Assembly (NCBI RefSeq): GCF_007752935.1 | Contig: NZ_CP036319.1 | Location: 4,402,001-4,466,000, forward strand | Direction of reading: 5' to 3' | DNA: 64,000 nt | Origin: Crateriforma conspicua | GTDB taxonomy: Bacteria > Planctomycetota > Planctomycetia > Pirellulales > Pirellulaceae | Part shown: positions 18,411-28,049 of the stretch, piece by piece | How the letters are laid out: the number at the start of each line of letters is the position of its first letter | Position numbering within the stretch: position 1 is the stretch's first letter | The notes under the pieces: generated by a model | Seen by the model: the letters and a program-made list of their open reading frames with translations, nothing else | Databases searched by the model: none | Told to the model about the DNA's origin: nothing | Made by a program: the position numbers and the translations under genes

Positions 18411-20354
18411 CTAGCCCTTGATGACGCCGTGGTCGACCAACAAAGCGATGACTTGGTCGGCACACTGTTCGACCGATTGCTTGCTGGTGTCCAGTTTAAG
18501 TGCGGGCGACTGCGGTTCTTCGTAGGTCGCAGTGACACCGGGGAAGTTCTTCAATTCACCGGCATCGGCTTGAGCGTACTGGCCCTTGGTGTCACGTTCT
18601 CGGCAAACTTCCACCGGTGTGTCGACGTGAACGACCAAGTAACGATCGGCGCCAATCACGCCGGCGACTTTCTGACGAACGTCTTCACTGGGGGCCACGA
18701 ACGACGCGATGCAAATCAGACCGGCATCGTTGATGGCGTGGGCCAGGTGAGCACTGCGGCGAAGATTTTCGCTGCGGTCGTCGGCGGTGAACCCGAGATC
18801 CAAACTCAAGCCACGGCGAACGTGTTCGCCATCAATCACCGTGACCGCACGTCCGGCATCGAACAGTTTTCGTTCCACGGCTTTGGCGATCGCGGTCTTG
18901 CCGCTGCCGGTCAGGCCGGTCAGCAACACGGTGGCCGGTTTTTGGCCGTAGCGTGCCTGCCGCTCGTCGGGCGATACCACGGACAGTTCGTCCTGGCCAT
19001 CGCCGCGTGCGGTTTCTTCATCCTCCCAAACGCTGCGCTGATCACCGGCCGAATCACGATCCAGAATCATCCCAGCGGCAACGGTCGCATTGCTGATTCG
19101 GTCGACGATGATGAACGCGCCGGTGCCGCGATTACGTGCGTAGGCGTCGAAATGAATCGGTGCACTGAGCGAAATGGCGACGCGGCCGATTTCGTTCAAG
19201 TTCAATGTCGGCGAAGGGTTCCGGTGCAACGTGTTGACGTCGACTTGGTACTTCAGCGAATCCACCGTCCCCGGAATGGTCTGCGTCGTGTGTTTGAACA
19301 GGTACGTCTGACCGGGCTTCATCGCTTCTTCGTTCATCCAAACCAGCATCGCGTCAAACCGATCACTGGTCTTCGGCATGTTTCCGGTGCGGACGATCAT
19401 GTCGCCACGGCTGGCATCGATTTCGTCGTTCAGCGTCAATGTGACCGACAACGGTGCAAACGCTTCGTCCAGATCACCGTCGTACGTCACGATGCTTTTG
19501 ACGGTGCTGGTCTGTTTGCTGGGCAGGGACACCACTTCTTCGCCCACCCGGATTGTTCCCGAGGCGATCGTTCCACAGAACCCACGAAAATCCAGATTGG
19601 GTCGATTGACGTATTGGACGGGGAAGCGGAAATCCTGCAGATTCCGATCGCTGCCGATGTAGACCGTTTCCAAAAAGTTCATCAACGTGCTGCCGCGATA
19701 CCACGGCATGTTTTGGCTGGGGTCGACCAGGTTGTCGCCGTTGAGCGCGCTGATGGGAATGAAATGCAGATCGGGAAGATCCAACTTGGTTGCGAACCCG
19801 CGATAGTCGTCGCAGATCTCGTTGAATTTTTCTTCGCTGTGGTCGATCAAGTCCATCTTGTTGACCGCGATGACCACGTGGCGGATCCCCAACAACGACA
19901 CGATAAAGCTGTGTCGTTTGGTCTGCGTCAGCACGCCATGTCGCGCATCGATCAGAATCACGGCCAAGTCCGCGGTGCTACCACCGGTGGCCATGTTTCG
20001 CGTGTATTGTTCGTGCCCGGGCGTATCAGCGATGATGAATTTTCGCTTCGCCGTGCTGAAATAGCGATAAGCAACATCGATCGTGATGCCCTGTTCGCGT
20101 TCGGCCTTCAAACCATCGGTCAACAGTGCCGGGTCAAAATTGCCGCCAGTCGTCCCGACAATCTTGCTGTCCGCTTCGATTTGCGCCAGCTGATCCTCGT
20201 AAATCATTTTGCTGTCGTACAACAGCCGCCCGATCAGCGTGCTTTTGCCGTCATCCACACTGCCACACGTGATGAACCGCAGCAACTGTTTCTGTTCGTG
20301 CTGCTTGAGGTAAGCATCAATGTCGGTCGCGATCAGATCAGATTTATGGGACAT
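18411..20354 (-). CDS. cysNC: Bifunctional sulfate adenylyltransferase large subunit / adenylylsulfate kinase
   Basis: 647 residues. Residues 1-440 are CysN, the GTPase subunit of ATP sulfurylase: G1 GSVDDGKST at 31-39, DTPGHEQY at 110-117, NKMD at 165-168. Residues 470-640 are CysC: P-loop GLTGSGKT at 480-487 and [15 protein letters not shown] at 509-523. Together with CysD it makes APS and then PAPS from sulfate. Compared with E. coli CysC, DGDNVR is DGEHVR, and the FISP segment with the phosphorylatable serine reads FVAPSED. It is downstream of cysD on the same strand, with a 143-nt gap. Confidence 0.93.
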   Translation of the reverse strand: MSHKSDLIATDIDAYLKQHEQKQLLRFITCGSVDDGKSTLIGRLLYDSKMIYEDQLAQIEADSKIVGTTGGNFDPALLTDGLKAEREQGITIDVAYRYFSTAKRKFIIADTPGHEQYTRNMATGGSTADLAVILIDARHGVLTQTKRHSFIVSLLGIRHVVIAVNKMDLIDHSEEKFNEICDDYRGFATKLDLPDLHFIPISALNGDNLVDPSQNMPWYRGSTLMNFLETVYIGSDRNLQDFRFPVQYVNRPNLDFRGFCGTIASGTIRVGEEVVSLPSKQTSTVKSIVTYDGDLDEAFAPLSVTLTLNDEIDASRGDMIVRTGNMPKTSDRFDAMLVWMNEEAMKPGQTYLFKHTTQTIPGTVDSLKYQVDVNTLHRNPSPTLNLNEIGRVAISLSAPIHFDAYARNRGTGAFIIVDRISNATVAAGMILDRDSAGDQRSVWEDEETARGDGQDELSVVSPDERQARYGQKPATVLLTGLTGSGKTAIAKAVERKLFDAGRAVTVIDGEHVRRGLSLDLGFTADDRSENLRRSAHLAHAINDAGLICIASFVAPSEDVRQKVAGVIGADRYLVVHVDTPVEVCRERDTKGQYAQADAGELKNFPGVTATYEEPQSPALKLDTSKQSVEQCADQVIALLVDHGVIKG

Positions 20355-20497
20355 GGATGTGAAAGGATTTTGGGGACAGTGTGCGAGAAGCGGTCAGCGA
20401 AAAAGCGTGTGGAAACACGGGATCGTCCGATCCGTGCGATTGAAAACGGCCCGCATCGCCGCGACGATTGGGTGCGGCGTGGGCCAACGTCGATGGG

Positions 20498-21409
20498 CTA
20501 GAAATATCCCCGACGTTTCTTTTCTTCCATGCCCGCCCCGCCTTCGTCTTGGTCGATGATTCGGCCTTGGCGTTCGCTGGTCGTTGCCAGCAACATTTCT
20601 TGAATGACTTCGGGCAACGTGGTCGCTTCGCTTTCGACCGCACCGGACAACGGGTAACAGCCCAGGGTGCGGAACCGCACCATTTTGACTTCTTCCTTTT
20701 CACCGGGCAGCAGCGGCATGCGATCGTCGTCACGCATCAACAACAGCCCGTTTCGGTTGACCACCGGACGAGGTGCCGACAAATACAGCGGCACGATGGG
20801 GATGTTTTCCAAGTGGATGTATTGCCAAACATCCAACTCCGTCCAATTGCTCATTGGGAACACGCGGATCGATTCGCCTTTGTTGACGCGTCCGTTGTAC
20901 AGGTTCCACAATTCGGGACGCTGGTTCTTCGGATCCCAACGGTGCGATTTGTCACGGAAGCTGAAGACGCGTTCTTTCGCACGACTTTTTTCTTCGTCAC
21001 GCCGTGCACCACCGAATGCGGCATCGAACTGGTACTTGTCCAGCGCCGCCTTCAGCGCGTCCGTCTTCATGATTTCGGTGTGACGTTCGCTGTCTTCCCA
21101 CGGCGGAATGTTCAGCTTCAACCCTTCCTGGTTGGTGTGCACCAGGACGTCCAGGCCCAACTCTTTGCGAACATAGTTTTCGCGAAAGTCGATCATGTCC
21201 TTGAACTTGTACGTCGTGTCGACGTGCAGCAAAGGAAACGGCAACTTTCCGGGATGGAATGCCTTCATGGCCAGATGCAGCAGCACCGCGCTGTCTTTGC
21301 CGATCGAATACAGCATCACCGGTTTGGAAAACTCGGCGACGACTTCGCGGAAAATATGAATACTTTCCGCTTCTAATTGCTTCAGGTGCGTCAGTCGATA
21401 ATCGGTCAT
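20498..21409 (-). CDS. cysD: Sulfate adenylyltransferase subunit 2
   Basis: 303 residues, the usual CysD length. It is the catalytic ATP pyrophosphatase subunit of ATP sulfurylase. The PP-loop [17 protein letters not shown] is near residue 38; [15 protein letters not shown] and the [16 protein letters not shown] motif follow. The start ATG at 21407-21409 begins the family sequence [17 protein letters not shown]; an in-frame upstream extension to 21508 has no homology. It heads the cysD-cysNC unit, and the downstream reductases are not in the window. Confidence 0.95.
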   Translation of the reverse strand: MTDYRLTHLKQLEAESIHIFREVVAEFSKPVMLYSIGKDSAVLLHLAMKAFHPGKLPFPLLHVDTTYKFKDMIDFRENYVRKELGLDVLVHTNQEGLKLNIPPWEDSERHTEIMKTDALKAALDKYQFDAAFGGARRDEEKSRAKERVFSFRDKSHRWDPKNQRPELWNLYNGRVNKGESIRVFPMSNWTELDVWQYIHLENIPIVPLYLSAPRPVVNRNGLLLMRDDDRMPLLPGEKEEVKMVRFRTLGCYPLSGAVESEATTLPEVIQEMLLATTSERQGRIIDQDEGGAGMEEKKRRGYF

Positions 21410-21591
21410 CAACCCGTCTGGTCCGATGAGGAAAACTGGCGATAAGTGACAAAGAGGGAAACCAGAACCACCCGAACCGTCGTCCGGCGGGCACCAACGT
21501 CTGGTCATTACGGTGCCCCGAGGGCCACGTCGATCGTGGGATGCCGCGAGTATAGATCGAATGGCGCGACATCATAGGTCGCTAGCCACCG

Positions 21592-22245
21592 TCAATCGAA
21601 CCGGCCGGCGCGGTTGAGTTGCAAGATGACGCCTTCGTCTGGACCGTCGGCGGCCAATGGATACGAAACGACGCGTCGCAGTTCCAGACCTTTCATCAGC
21701 CCGTGATGTCGGGCTTCGCCCCGTTCGTCTACCCATTTGGGGCCTTTGATCAGCAAAAGCCGATCAACGTTGGTCCAGTGCGGCTCGATCCAGCGGCAAA
21801 ACTTCGTCAAGCTGCCGACCGCGCGGGCAATGATCGTGGTGAATCGAAAATCTTCCAAAAGATGTTCGCCGCGGGCACCGTAAACCGTCACCGGCAGGTT
21901 CAAATCGGACACGATGTCGTCCAACACCTTCGCCCGCTTGCCCACCGATTCGGCCAATGACATCTGCAGATCAGGCCGCAAAATTGCGATCGGGATCCCT
22001 GGCACACCGTTGCCGCTGCCGACGTCCAAGACCTCTTCATCGGCCTCCAACAATGGTGCCAGCTGCAGGCAGTCCCTCAAATCGCGTCCGACGAACAGGT
22101 CCCATGTGGTGTGTCGCGTCAGATTCAGTTTTTCATTCCATTGCCACACCAGTTGGGCGTAGTCCTGCAGCTGTTTCGCCTGCGCAGGATCCAGCTCGAT
22201 CCCGTGCGAATCCAGGGCGGCGACGAAATCAGGTTCCAGCGACAT
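21592..22245 (-). CDS. rsmG: 16S rRNA (guanine527-N7)-methyltransferase
   Basis: 217 residues, family length. It uses SAM to methylate G527 of 16S rRNA; loss gives low-level streptomycin resistance in other bacteria. The SAM-binding motif VLDVGSGNGVPGIPIAI is at about 69-85, preceded by WNEKLNLTRHT and followed by ARAVGSLTKFCRWI. It is divergent from the GGCT gene. A possible promoter (TTGAAT, 16 bp, TATCAA) ends 16 nt before the ATG, so the leader would be very short. Confidence 0.93.
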   Translation of the reverse strand: MSLEPDFVAALDSHGIELDPAQAKQLQDYAQLVWQWNEKLNLTRHTTWDLFVGRDLRDCLQLAPLLEADEEVLDVGSGNGVPGIPIAILRPDLQMSLAESVGKRAKVLDDIVSDLNLPVTVYGARGEHLLEDFRFTTIIARAVGSLTKFCRWIEPHWTNVDRLLLIKGPKWVDERGEARHHGLMKGLELRRVVSYPLAADGPDEGVILQLNRAGRFD

Positions 22246-22261
22246 ACGTTTTGGTTCGAAA

Positions 22262-22289
22262 TTGATACGATGGGCGACATAGGATTCAA
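22262..22289 (-). promoter_or_regulatory. Possible rsmG promoter
   Basis: On the minus strand TTGAAT (22289-22284), a 16-bp spacer, and TATCAA (22267-22262). The -10 ends 16 nt before the rsmG ATG, giving an mRNA leader of only about 10 nt without a Shine-Dalgarno. Confidence 0.4.
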
Positions 22290-22384
22290 CGGAGGCCGCC
22301 GGTCAGGAATTTTTGACCCGGCCACCGAATCATGACCCGTCATGATGCGCGAACGATTCTTTCTTGCACAGCTGTCCGATTGCA

Positions 22385-22804
22385 ATGTCTATCCCAGAAT
22401 CTCCGAATGCCGTTTTTGTTTATGGAACCTTGAAGAAGGGGCAATGCCGCGAAAGCTGCTGGCCGCTTCAGCCTGAATCGATCCAGAATGCGTCGATCCG
22501 CGCCAACTTGTTTGACCGCGAAGACTATCCGGCACTCGGACAAGGCGAAAATACCGTTGTGGGCCAGCTTTGGACGTTCCAAGACAATGATATCGATAAG
22601 GTCATTCACGCCTTGGACAAGGTCGAAGGTGCCGAACAACCAGGGTCGCCCGACCTGTACCACCGCGTGATCGTCGAAGCCTATGACGATCAGGGCGGTT
22701 CGCTCGGATACGCCTACACGTACATGTATGCCAACGATCCGACCGAAGACGGATTCCAACCGATGACGCCCGACGCGTCAGGAAAAATTGAGTGGGTTCG
22801 CTAG
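22385..22804 (+). CDS. Gamma-glutamylcyclotransferase-fold (GGCT/AIG2-like) protein
   Basis: 139 residues. The BtrG-fold signature VFVYGTLKKGQ is at residues 9-19. The region VVGQLWTFQDNDIDKVIHALDKVEGAEQ supplies the expected glutamate, and a conserved aromatic end follows (GYAYTYMY). The family cyclises gamma-glutamyl amines or dipeptides to 5-oxoproline; the substrate here cannot be told. The start at 22385 is the first ATG in front of the motif; only a TTG lies upstream in frame. Confidence 0.82.
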   Translation: MSIPESPNAVFVYGTLKKGQCRESCWPLQPESIQNASIRANLFDREDYPALGQGENTVVGQLWTFQDNDIDKVIHALDKVEGAEQPGSPDLYHRVIVEAYDDQGGSLGYAYTYMYANDPTEDGFQPMTPDASGKIEWVR

Positions 22805-22950
22805 GCGAAACCCCAGGTCCGTTCCGGCGGCCGAGCCTGAGATTCGGTCCCACGGCGGCTTGAACGACCGCCGAAACCGGTCCGGTCGGCTGCTGCGACG
22901 CCGATCGCGACGATCTACCGCGTCCACAGACGTCCAGGCCCCCAGCTTGC

Positions 22951-24015
22951 CTAAGTCCCCGCGGAATCGTCGCTTGATTCACCGTCGTCCTGATACAGCC
23001 GGTGCATCTCTTTGACCGCCACAGCGACCGCTTCGCGAAACTCGGCCGGCCCCAAGACTTCGGCATCCAGCCCCAGCGACAACACCTTCGGCAAGACTTC
23101 CCGCGGGTGCGACGCGGGGACGGTCAGCAATGCCGCACCGTCGGCACGAGGTTCCAGCCGCTGTTCGGGGTGCCAGGGGTCTTCACGCACCCACGCGGCG
23201 GCCCGTTTGCCCAAGCGAATCTTCACACTGGTCGGGTTTTCGCCAGAGAAGATGCCGATGCTTTTGCTGAGATGCTTGGAAATGTCGACCGATTCGTCGG
23301 GCGCGAAATATTCGCTGAGCGCGACGGCGCTTTGAAAGCGATCGAGTTTCCAATTTCTCAACCGTTGACCGGTCGTTTGGTTATCCGGATTGGGAATCCC
23401 CGATTCGACCGCGACGACGTAAATGCTGCCCTGATAGACCGCCAAACCATACGGTTCCAGACGACGCTGTCGGACGGGATTGCCGACCGATGCGTATTCG
23501 ATTTCCACGACACGGTGTTCGACAATCGCGCGGTTGATCGTCTTCAGGGTTCCGGCGTGTTCCTCGTAACTTTTTGCTGGCGAACCAAATACGTGCAGCG
23601 TCTTGCGATACCGCTGGTAGTGGTCATAAACGCCGTCGGGAACGGTTTCTTGCAACTTGTTCCAAAACGTTTCGATGCCACGCCAGTACTGAGTGCCGAT
23701 CAGCGGGTGCAGCAGTTCGCGGCCGATGGCCAACGCAATCATCTCGGTCGCCGACACGCCGACTTCGTGAACAGCGTTCTGGTTGAACTGGCCGATCTTA
23801 TAGACGCGGCCCCGATCCACCACTTCGCTTTGAATGGCAAATCCCGCCGCCTGCAGTGCTTCCAGATCGCGTCGCACGGTCCGCGAATGCAGCTTGGTCA
23901 GCCCGAGATCGGCCACCAAGTCGTCGCGTAATTCGTCCAGCGTGCGGCCGAATCGCGAGATTTCCATCAGCTGTAACAGTTTGTGCTGACGGATCAATTG
24001 TTCGTTTCGCGCCAT
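22951..24015 (-). CDS. YafY-type HTH-WYL transcriptional regulator
   Basis: 354 residues. An N-terminal DeoR/HTH_11-like winged helix is at about 5-60 (LLQLMEISRFGRTLDELRDD, then RTVRRDLEALQAAGF). The WYL domain is at about 140-230 (INRAIVEHRVVEIEYAS, then GSIYVVAVE and KLDRFQSA), with a WCX extension at 250-335. In characterised members the WYL domain binds a nucleic-acid or small-molecule ligand. The ATG at 24013-24015 has GGAG 6 nt upstream; the longer frame to 24174 lacks homology. It is convergent with the GGCT gene, with no obvious target beside it. Confidence 0.9.
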   Translation of the reverse strand: MARNEQLIRQHKLLQLMEISRFGRTLDELRDDLVADLGLTKLHSRTVRRDLEALQAAGFAIQSEVVDRGRVYKIGQFNQNAVHEVGVSATEMIALAIGRELLHPLIGTQYWRGIETFWNKLQETVPDGVYDHYQRYRKTLHVFGSPAKSYEEHAGTLKTINRAIVEHRVVEIEYASVGNPVRQRRLEPYGLAVYQGSIYVVAVESGIPNPDNQTTGQRLRNWKLDRFQSAVALSEYFAPDESVDISKHLSKSIGIFSGENPTSVKIRLGKRAAAWVREDPWHPEQRLEPRADGAALLTVPASHPREVLPKVLSLGLDAEVLGPAEFREAVAVAVKEMHRLYQDDGESSDDSAGT

Positions 24016-24326
24016 CGTTACTCCGTTGCGATTCGCACTGGTCTGACCCGCGTCATCGCAGCGCCAATCCGTTGCACTGGGACACGATACGCTCGGACAA
24101 AGATCGTCGATCATCGGCCAGGATGATCGACGAATCAAATAGAACAGCCACCGATCGACACAACGGTCGATCACGCGACGCGTTTGCGCCCGCCGAGTGG
24201 TCGGTCGTTGCCGACGGATTCCGGCGGCGACGCCTTCACCGTGACCGAAGGGGCTGCGATCAACGCCTGGTCGAATTTAATTCAGCCGAAGTCCAGTCGG
24301 CCAGATCCAATTCAGCCGAAGCGGAA
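24016..24326. other. Intergenic region, 311 bp, with short direct repeats
   Basis: This lies between the WYL regulator start and the 3' end of the next minus-strand gene. The 13-mer AATTCAGCCGAAG occurs at 24279-24291 and 24309-24321, and a partial copy AATCAGCCGATG at 24325-24336 enters the neighbouring gene. No hairpin terminator was seen. Confidence 0.45.
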
Positions 24327-24336
24327 TCAGCCGATG
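24279..24336. repeat. Two and a half copies of AATTCAGCCGAAG
   Basis: Perfect 13-bp copies start 30 bp apart at 24279 and 24309; a degenerate third (AATCAGCCGATG) starts 16 bp further on at 24325. Confidence 0.6.
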
Positions 24337-24761
24337 TTCCAGGTTTCTTCGAACCACTTCTTGCGATTCGCCCGCGTGGGGCTGTAGTTCGCGTCGGGCT
24401 TGTACCGGCGGTTGGCCAAGAACAGCTTCATCGTTTTGAAGTGCACTTCGGCATGCTGAGCGATGATGTCGACCATCTCGCTTTCCGCCTTCCAGTCGTG
24501 CAGCAGTTTCTTGTCCTGCTCGAATTTCTGATCCAGGTATTCCGCGTTGGCCGAACTGGTGACGACGAAGTCACATTCGTGCTTGCAAAGAAATCCCATC
24601 AGACGTCCGGCGACTTCGCGAGTCCGATACAGATCGTCGCCGACGGTCGAAGAGACGATGTTCCAGACGGAGGCGAAACCGTGTTCGTCCAGACTGTCTT
24701 CGGAAACGACAAAATCTTCGGCACCCGGGGGCGTGAAATCGTTTTCAGCTTCGTCGGTCAT
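24327..24761 (-). CDS. Conserved-looking hypothetical protein
   Basis: 144 residues from the ATG at 24759-24761; the frame is open upstream to 24896. The sequence is soluble and mixed in charge. The centre (TVGDDLYRTREVAGRLMGFLCKHECDFVVTSS) and the basic C-terminus (ANYSPTRANRKKWFEETWNIG) look like a folded protein, not a shadow frame. There is no signal peptide or membrane segment. I do not recognise a family. No Shine-Dalgarno is evident before either start. Confidence 0.6.
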   Translation of the reverse strand: MTDEAENDFTPPGAEDFVVSEDSLDEHGFASVWNIVSSTVGDDLYRTREVAGRLMGFLCKHECDFVVTSSANAEYLDQKFEQDKKLLHDWKAESEMVDIIAQHAEVHFKTMKLFLANRRYKPDANYSPTRANRKKWFEETWNIG

Positions 24762-25078
24762 CTGCGAAATGGTGTTGGGGAGAAATCGCGAAATTGCTTG
24801 GTCAAAAATCCGTCTTTCTACGCCGACCGGGCGTCGAAACCGTTGCATGCCGGACGCCCAATCGACCGCCTCAAGGGCGTCAATCAACGGGGGCAATGTC
24901 GCGGGGGGCGACGGACGGGTGCCGGTCGGTGTGACGAAGCATTAGACTGTACCGACGTCATTTCGCCTAGACGCGGTCCTCATTTCCGGCCGCCTGCCGA
25001 CGAATCCCAATGTGTCGGCGGCACCGACGTCCCACCTGCCCCCAACCGCTTGCCGACGCAAGGACGTAGAAGACTACC
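24762..25078. other. Divergent intergenic region, 317 bp
   Basis: It contains a TAGACT (24944-24949) like the -10 elements proposed for the HU and trigger-factor genes, oriented towards the downstream membrane protein gene. No convincing -35 is at the right distance. Confidence 0.35.
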
Positions 25079-25546
25079 TTGAACACGCCGCCCCAGTTTC
25101 AAGCCCGCCAAGTCATGCAGTCACGACTGGTCACCATCATCGCGTTTGCCGTTGCGGCGGTGGTCATTTTGCTGACCATCACGTCATTGCCGTCCCTGTC
25201 ATCGGACCACCTGGGCGGTTCCATGTTGATGGCCCACATGGCCGCCAGCGGGGCGTTGGTCTTCGGTTTGCCGCTGCTGGCCGTCGTGGGCTTCAGCAAG
25301 ATGGTCCACCCGACCACCAGCAACCGGCGTCAACGATTCGGTTTTTGGCTGGTGCTGATCACCGGCTGGGTGACGATCGCCACGGTCTTTGCGTGCATGC
25401 TACCGATGTTCGGAACCGAGGCGATGCACGAATTGATGTGGATTCACGGCATCGCGGGATTCGCCATGGTCCCGGCCGCGGCCGTTTTATGCTTCGGGCT
25501 GGTGTGGATTCGCAAAGAATCCAATCGTTCCTCCAACCCGGGATGA
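25079..25546 (+). CDS. Four-helix membrane protein of unknown function
   Basis: Up to 155 residues with four hydrophobic helices at about 17-37, 52-73, 87-109 and 122-144. The charged and His-containing loops (HLGGSMLMAHM, MHELMWIHG) recall small cytochrome b561-like helical bundles, but no family is certain. The first start is TTG at 25079; the first ATG is at 25115, just before helix 1, and is a reasonable alternative. The last 103 nt overlap the 3' end of the M48 peptidase gene on the other strand and encode most of helix 4. Confidence 0.65.
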   Translation: MNTPPQFQARQVMQSRLVTIIAFAVAAVVILLTITSLPSLSSDHLGGSMLMAHMAASGALVFGLPLLAVVGFSKMVHPTTSNRRQRFGFWLVLITGWVTIATVFACMLPMFGTEAMHELMWIHGIAGFAMVPAAAVLCFGLVWIRKESNRSSNPG

Positions 25547-26811
25547 AGCCACGTGGCGCGACGCATCGACGGGTGATCGGCCGTGATTCGAGTCAGAGCG
25601 GCCGATAAAGACGCCCCCGCTTGTTCGACCGTACTGGGCATACCAGGAACTTGGTCACCAATCTGAGCGGCCAAGCGACACGCATACAGGTCGGCATCGC
25701 GTTCGGTCCGGTACGAAACGATTCGCAGAATCAAAACCGTGAACAGAATGCCCGCCGCGGTGCCCAAAGTGACGGCGTAATCCGATTGCCCCGCGATACG
25801 AGTGACCAGCATTCCGGCGCCCCATGCCGGCAAGACCGACAGCATCCGCAACGGGACGTGGCGTCGCCGAACATGCGCCGCCTCATGCAGCACGACCATG
25901 GCGATCTGGTCATCAGGCAATCGATCCAGCAAACGGTCGCTGACCAGCATCGTCCGCAAGGGATCAAACATCCCCGCGACCATCGCATTGAACGCGGTGC
26001 CGCCGGTGTCCCATCGACGGACGGCCAGCCGTTGCAAATGCACCGCACGCAAAATTTGGGCGACCCATTTTTGGCGGGCCGGATCCATCGGTTCGGTTTT
26101 CAGTCCACGGCGAATGAACAGTGGCAAGGCGGTCACCACGACCAACACCACCGCCAGCGGCATCAGCCACTGATTGACCGCGGGATCTGCCGAAACCCAG
26201 GACACCAGATCACAAAGACCCATCAATGCCACGACCGGCAAGACCAGCCACGCCAGCCCCGTCCGCGTCAGTTGGCCGACATACCGCACGTGGCCACGCC
26301 ATCCGGTTTGGTCATACCCCAGAAGCGCCCCGTAATAATTTTCCGCCGAATAAGTGGCCGCAATCATCAGCAATCCCGGCAACAACAACACGATCGCTCG
26401 CACCGCCATCGACTGGTCGGTCACAGGCACGTCGTCCAAGATCCGTCCCAGGCCGAATCCGCCCAGACACAGAACAATTGCCGGAAGCGTCAACCAACGA
26501 AACATCGCCAATTGACGTTCCATCCACGTCACCGCCTGCCAGCGATCCAGGTCGCCGGCGATGGCTTGACGGGCGATCAGTCGCACGCCGACATGACAAA
26601 GCAGTGCCCAACCGCCGACCAAAGCCGCGGTTGCGGCAAACGGTTGCCAGACCGAAACATGAATCGGCGGCAGCGTTCCACATCCCAGCGAAATGATGAC
26701 GACCAAAAATAGCAGTAGCGACAAAACAAGACTTCCGTCGGTTCGATAGTTGGCAAACGGTGTCGTCCCAACGCCGGCCCCGATTGGCTGTCCGGTGCCC
26801 TGCCGGAACAA
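25444..26811 (-). CDS. M48-family membrane zinc metalloprotease
   Basis: 455 residues. Several membrane helices occupy about 28-48, 57-80, 104-125, 136-152, 185-205 and 217-233. The zinc motif HEAAH is at 309-313 and the third ligand region SYRTERDADLYA is at about 366-377, the HEXXH plus E/D arrangement of HtpX/Ste24 proteases. These cleave misfolded or prenylated membrane substrates. The final 30-odd residues overlap the oppositely oriented membrane protein gene. No ribosome binding site is clear at the start. Confidence 0.88.
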   Translation of the reverse strand: MFRQGTGQPIGAGVGTTPFANYRTDGSLVLSLLLFLVVIISLGCGTLPPIHVSVWQPFAATAALVGGWALLCHVGVRLIARQAIAGDLDRWQAVTWMERQLAMFRWLTLPAIVLCLGGFGLGRILDDVPVTDQSMAVRAIVLLLPGLLMIAATYSAENYYGALLGYDQTGWRGHVRYVGQLTRTGLAWLVLPVVALMGLCDLVSWVSADPAVNQWLMPLAVVLVVVTALPLFIRRGLKTEPMDPARQKWVAQILRAVHLQRLAVRRWDTGGTAFNAMVAGMFDPLRTMLVSDRLLDRLPDDQIAMVVLHEAAHVRRRHVPLRMLSVLPAWGAGMLVTRIAGQSDYAVTLGTAAGILFTVLILRIVSYRTERDADLYACRLAAQIGDQVPGMPSTVEQAGASLSAALTRITADHPSMRRATWLHPGLEERLDSLRIHTSPKHKTAAAGTMANPAMP

Positions 26812-27024
26812 CCAAATGACGTTGCGGTGAAAGATCGCAGTTTAGATCACCGATCGTCGCCGCCCCCGAAATCGCGAACGTAAAAGCCCCAGTCATCGTG
26901 GACCAACGACCGGGTTTGCCGACCGATCCGGTCGTCCCGGTCGTTACGGTTCTACTACTGCGGGCGGCACGGCCTCCGCGGTCCCATCGTGGCCTTTCTG
27001 GCGGGGCGGGAAACGAGCATGACG

Positions 27025-27741
27025 CTATTTGCGGATCACGATCTGGTCGAACTCATTCAAATCATCGAACGATCCGATGCCGATGCGACCTTTGCCGAAC
27101 GTCTTGTCGACGACCGACAAATGCGGCGATTGCATATCGTCAAAGTAGACGTCGATCGAACCCTTGGTCGTGTCGCGGACCAGCTTGACCGTGTGCCAAC
27201 CGTCGTCCCAGGGAACCGTTTTTTCGTTTTCGGTCAGTGCCAAGCGATCCGCATCGTTCACGATCATGATTTGTCCGCTATGCGGATCCGGCTTGGCCCC
27301 CAAGTGGACGTAATAAAAGTGCTTGTCGTCTTGGTAGTTGAAAAAGACACAGCAATCACGATGGTTTCCGGTGTCCAGGGTGCTGCGGACGCGGAACGTG
27401 ATTTCGAAATCGGCCAGCTCCAAATCTTTCACCAATGCGACGTGCAGCGGGCTGCGATGCGGTGGTTCGTATTCGCTTTTGCGAGCCGTGATTTCCAAAG
27501 CGCGGTTGCCATCGGTTTCCGATAATTTCCAGGTGCCGGGATCCAAGATTTCCCAACGGTCGGTGCCGTTTTCGAAATCCTCTTCAAACACAGTTTCGGT
27601 CGTTTCCCATGCCGTGGCAGGTCCACCGGCCAGCATCGTCAGCGCGGCCATCACGCCGGTAATCCAAAGGGCGGGACGGACACGCAGACTGGGACGATTC
27701 GGACGACCGGTGTCAAATAGTGCGAAACGATCAGAGATCAC
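27025..27741 (-). CDS. Secreted LamG/3-keto-disaccharide-hydrolase-like protein
   Basis: 238 residues. The signal peptide ends near residue 44 (TMLAGGPATAWE). The mature part is a single beta-sandwich: EDFENGTDRWEILDPGTWKL, VALVKDLELADFEITFRVRS, FFNYQDDKHFYYVHLG and KGRIGIGSFDD. This pattern is typical of the DUF1080/LamG-type sandwich common in planctomycete exported proteins, which binds or cleaves carbohydrate. Catalytic residues cannot be assigned by eye. It stands alone. Confidence 0.8.
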   Translation of the reverse strand: MISDRFALFDTGRPNRPSLRVRPALWITGVMAALTMLAGGPATAWETTETVFEEDFENGTDRWEILDPGTWKLSETDGNRALEITARKSEYEPPHRSPLHVALVKDLELADFEITFRVRSTLDTGNHRDCCVFFNYQDDKHFYYVHLGAKPDPHSGQIMIVNDADRLALTENEKTVPWDDGWHTVKLVRDTTKGSIDVYFDDMQSPHLSVVDKTFGKGRIGIGSFDDLNEFDQIVIRK

Positions 27742-28049
27742 AGTTGGAATTCCTGCGTGAGGTGGTTTTGAGCGGTTAGGGTGTCCGGATCGTCCGGATG
27801 CCCCGCATTCTATCCCGAAGAACCGCAGAAATGATTGACAGAGCGGTCACGTGCGACAGACAATCGGGGTCCAGGACGTTGGAAATTGCGGCGAAGGCGA
27901 CGAAATCTAGGTCGATTCGTATCCCGCGTTGCGTCCACCGATGATTCTGGTCCGCTGTGCCACGGGTCCATCCCACCGGACGGATTTTCCCGAATCGGCC
28001 GGACCGCCGAAATCGTTCTTCCCTTCGCCTTTTACGACGCGGCCATCGC
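27742..28049. other. Divergent intergenic region, 308 bp
   Basis: This is the promoter region for the secreted LamG-like gene and dcd. GTCCGGAT occurs twice in tandem (27782-27800 area). No clear promoter hexamers or hairpins were found. Confidence 0.35.

Noticed and set aside
18429-20501. Long open frame antisense to cysNC (690 codons)
   Set aside because: It is the complement of a gene with unambiguous GTPase and kinase motifs.
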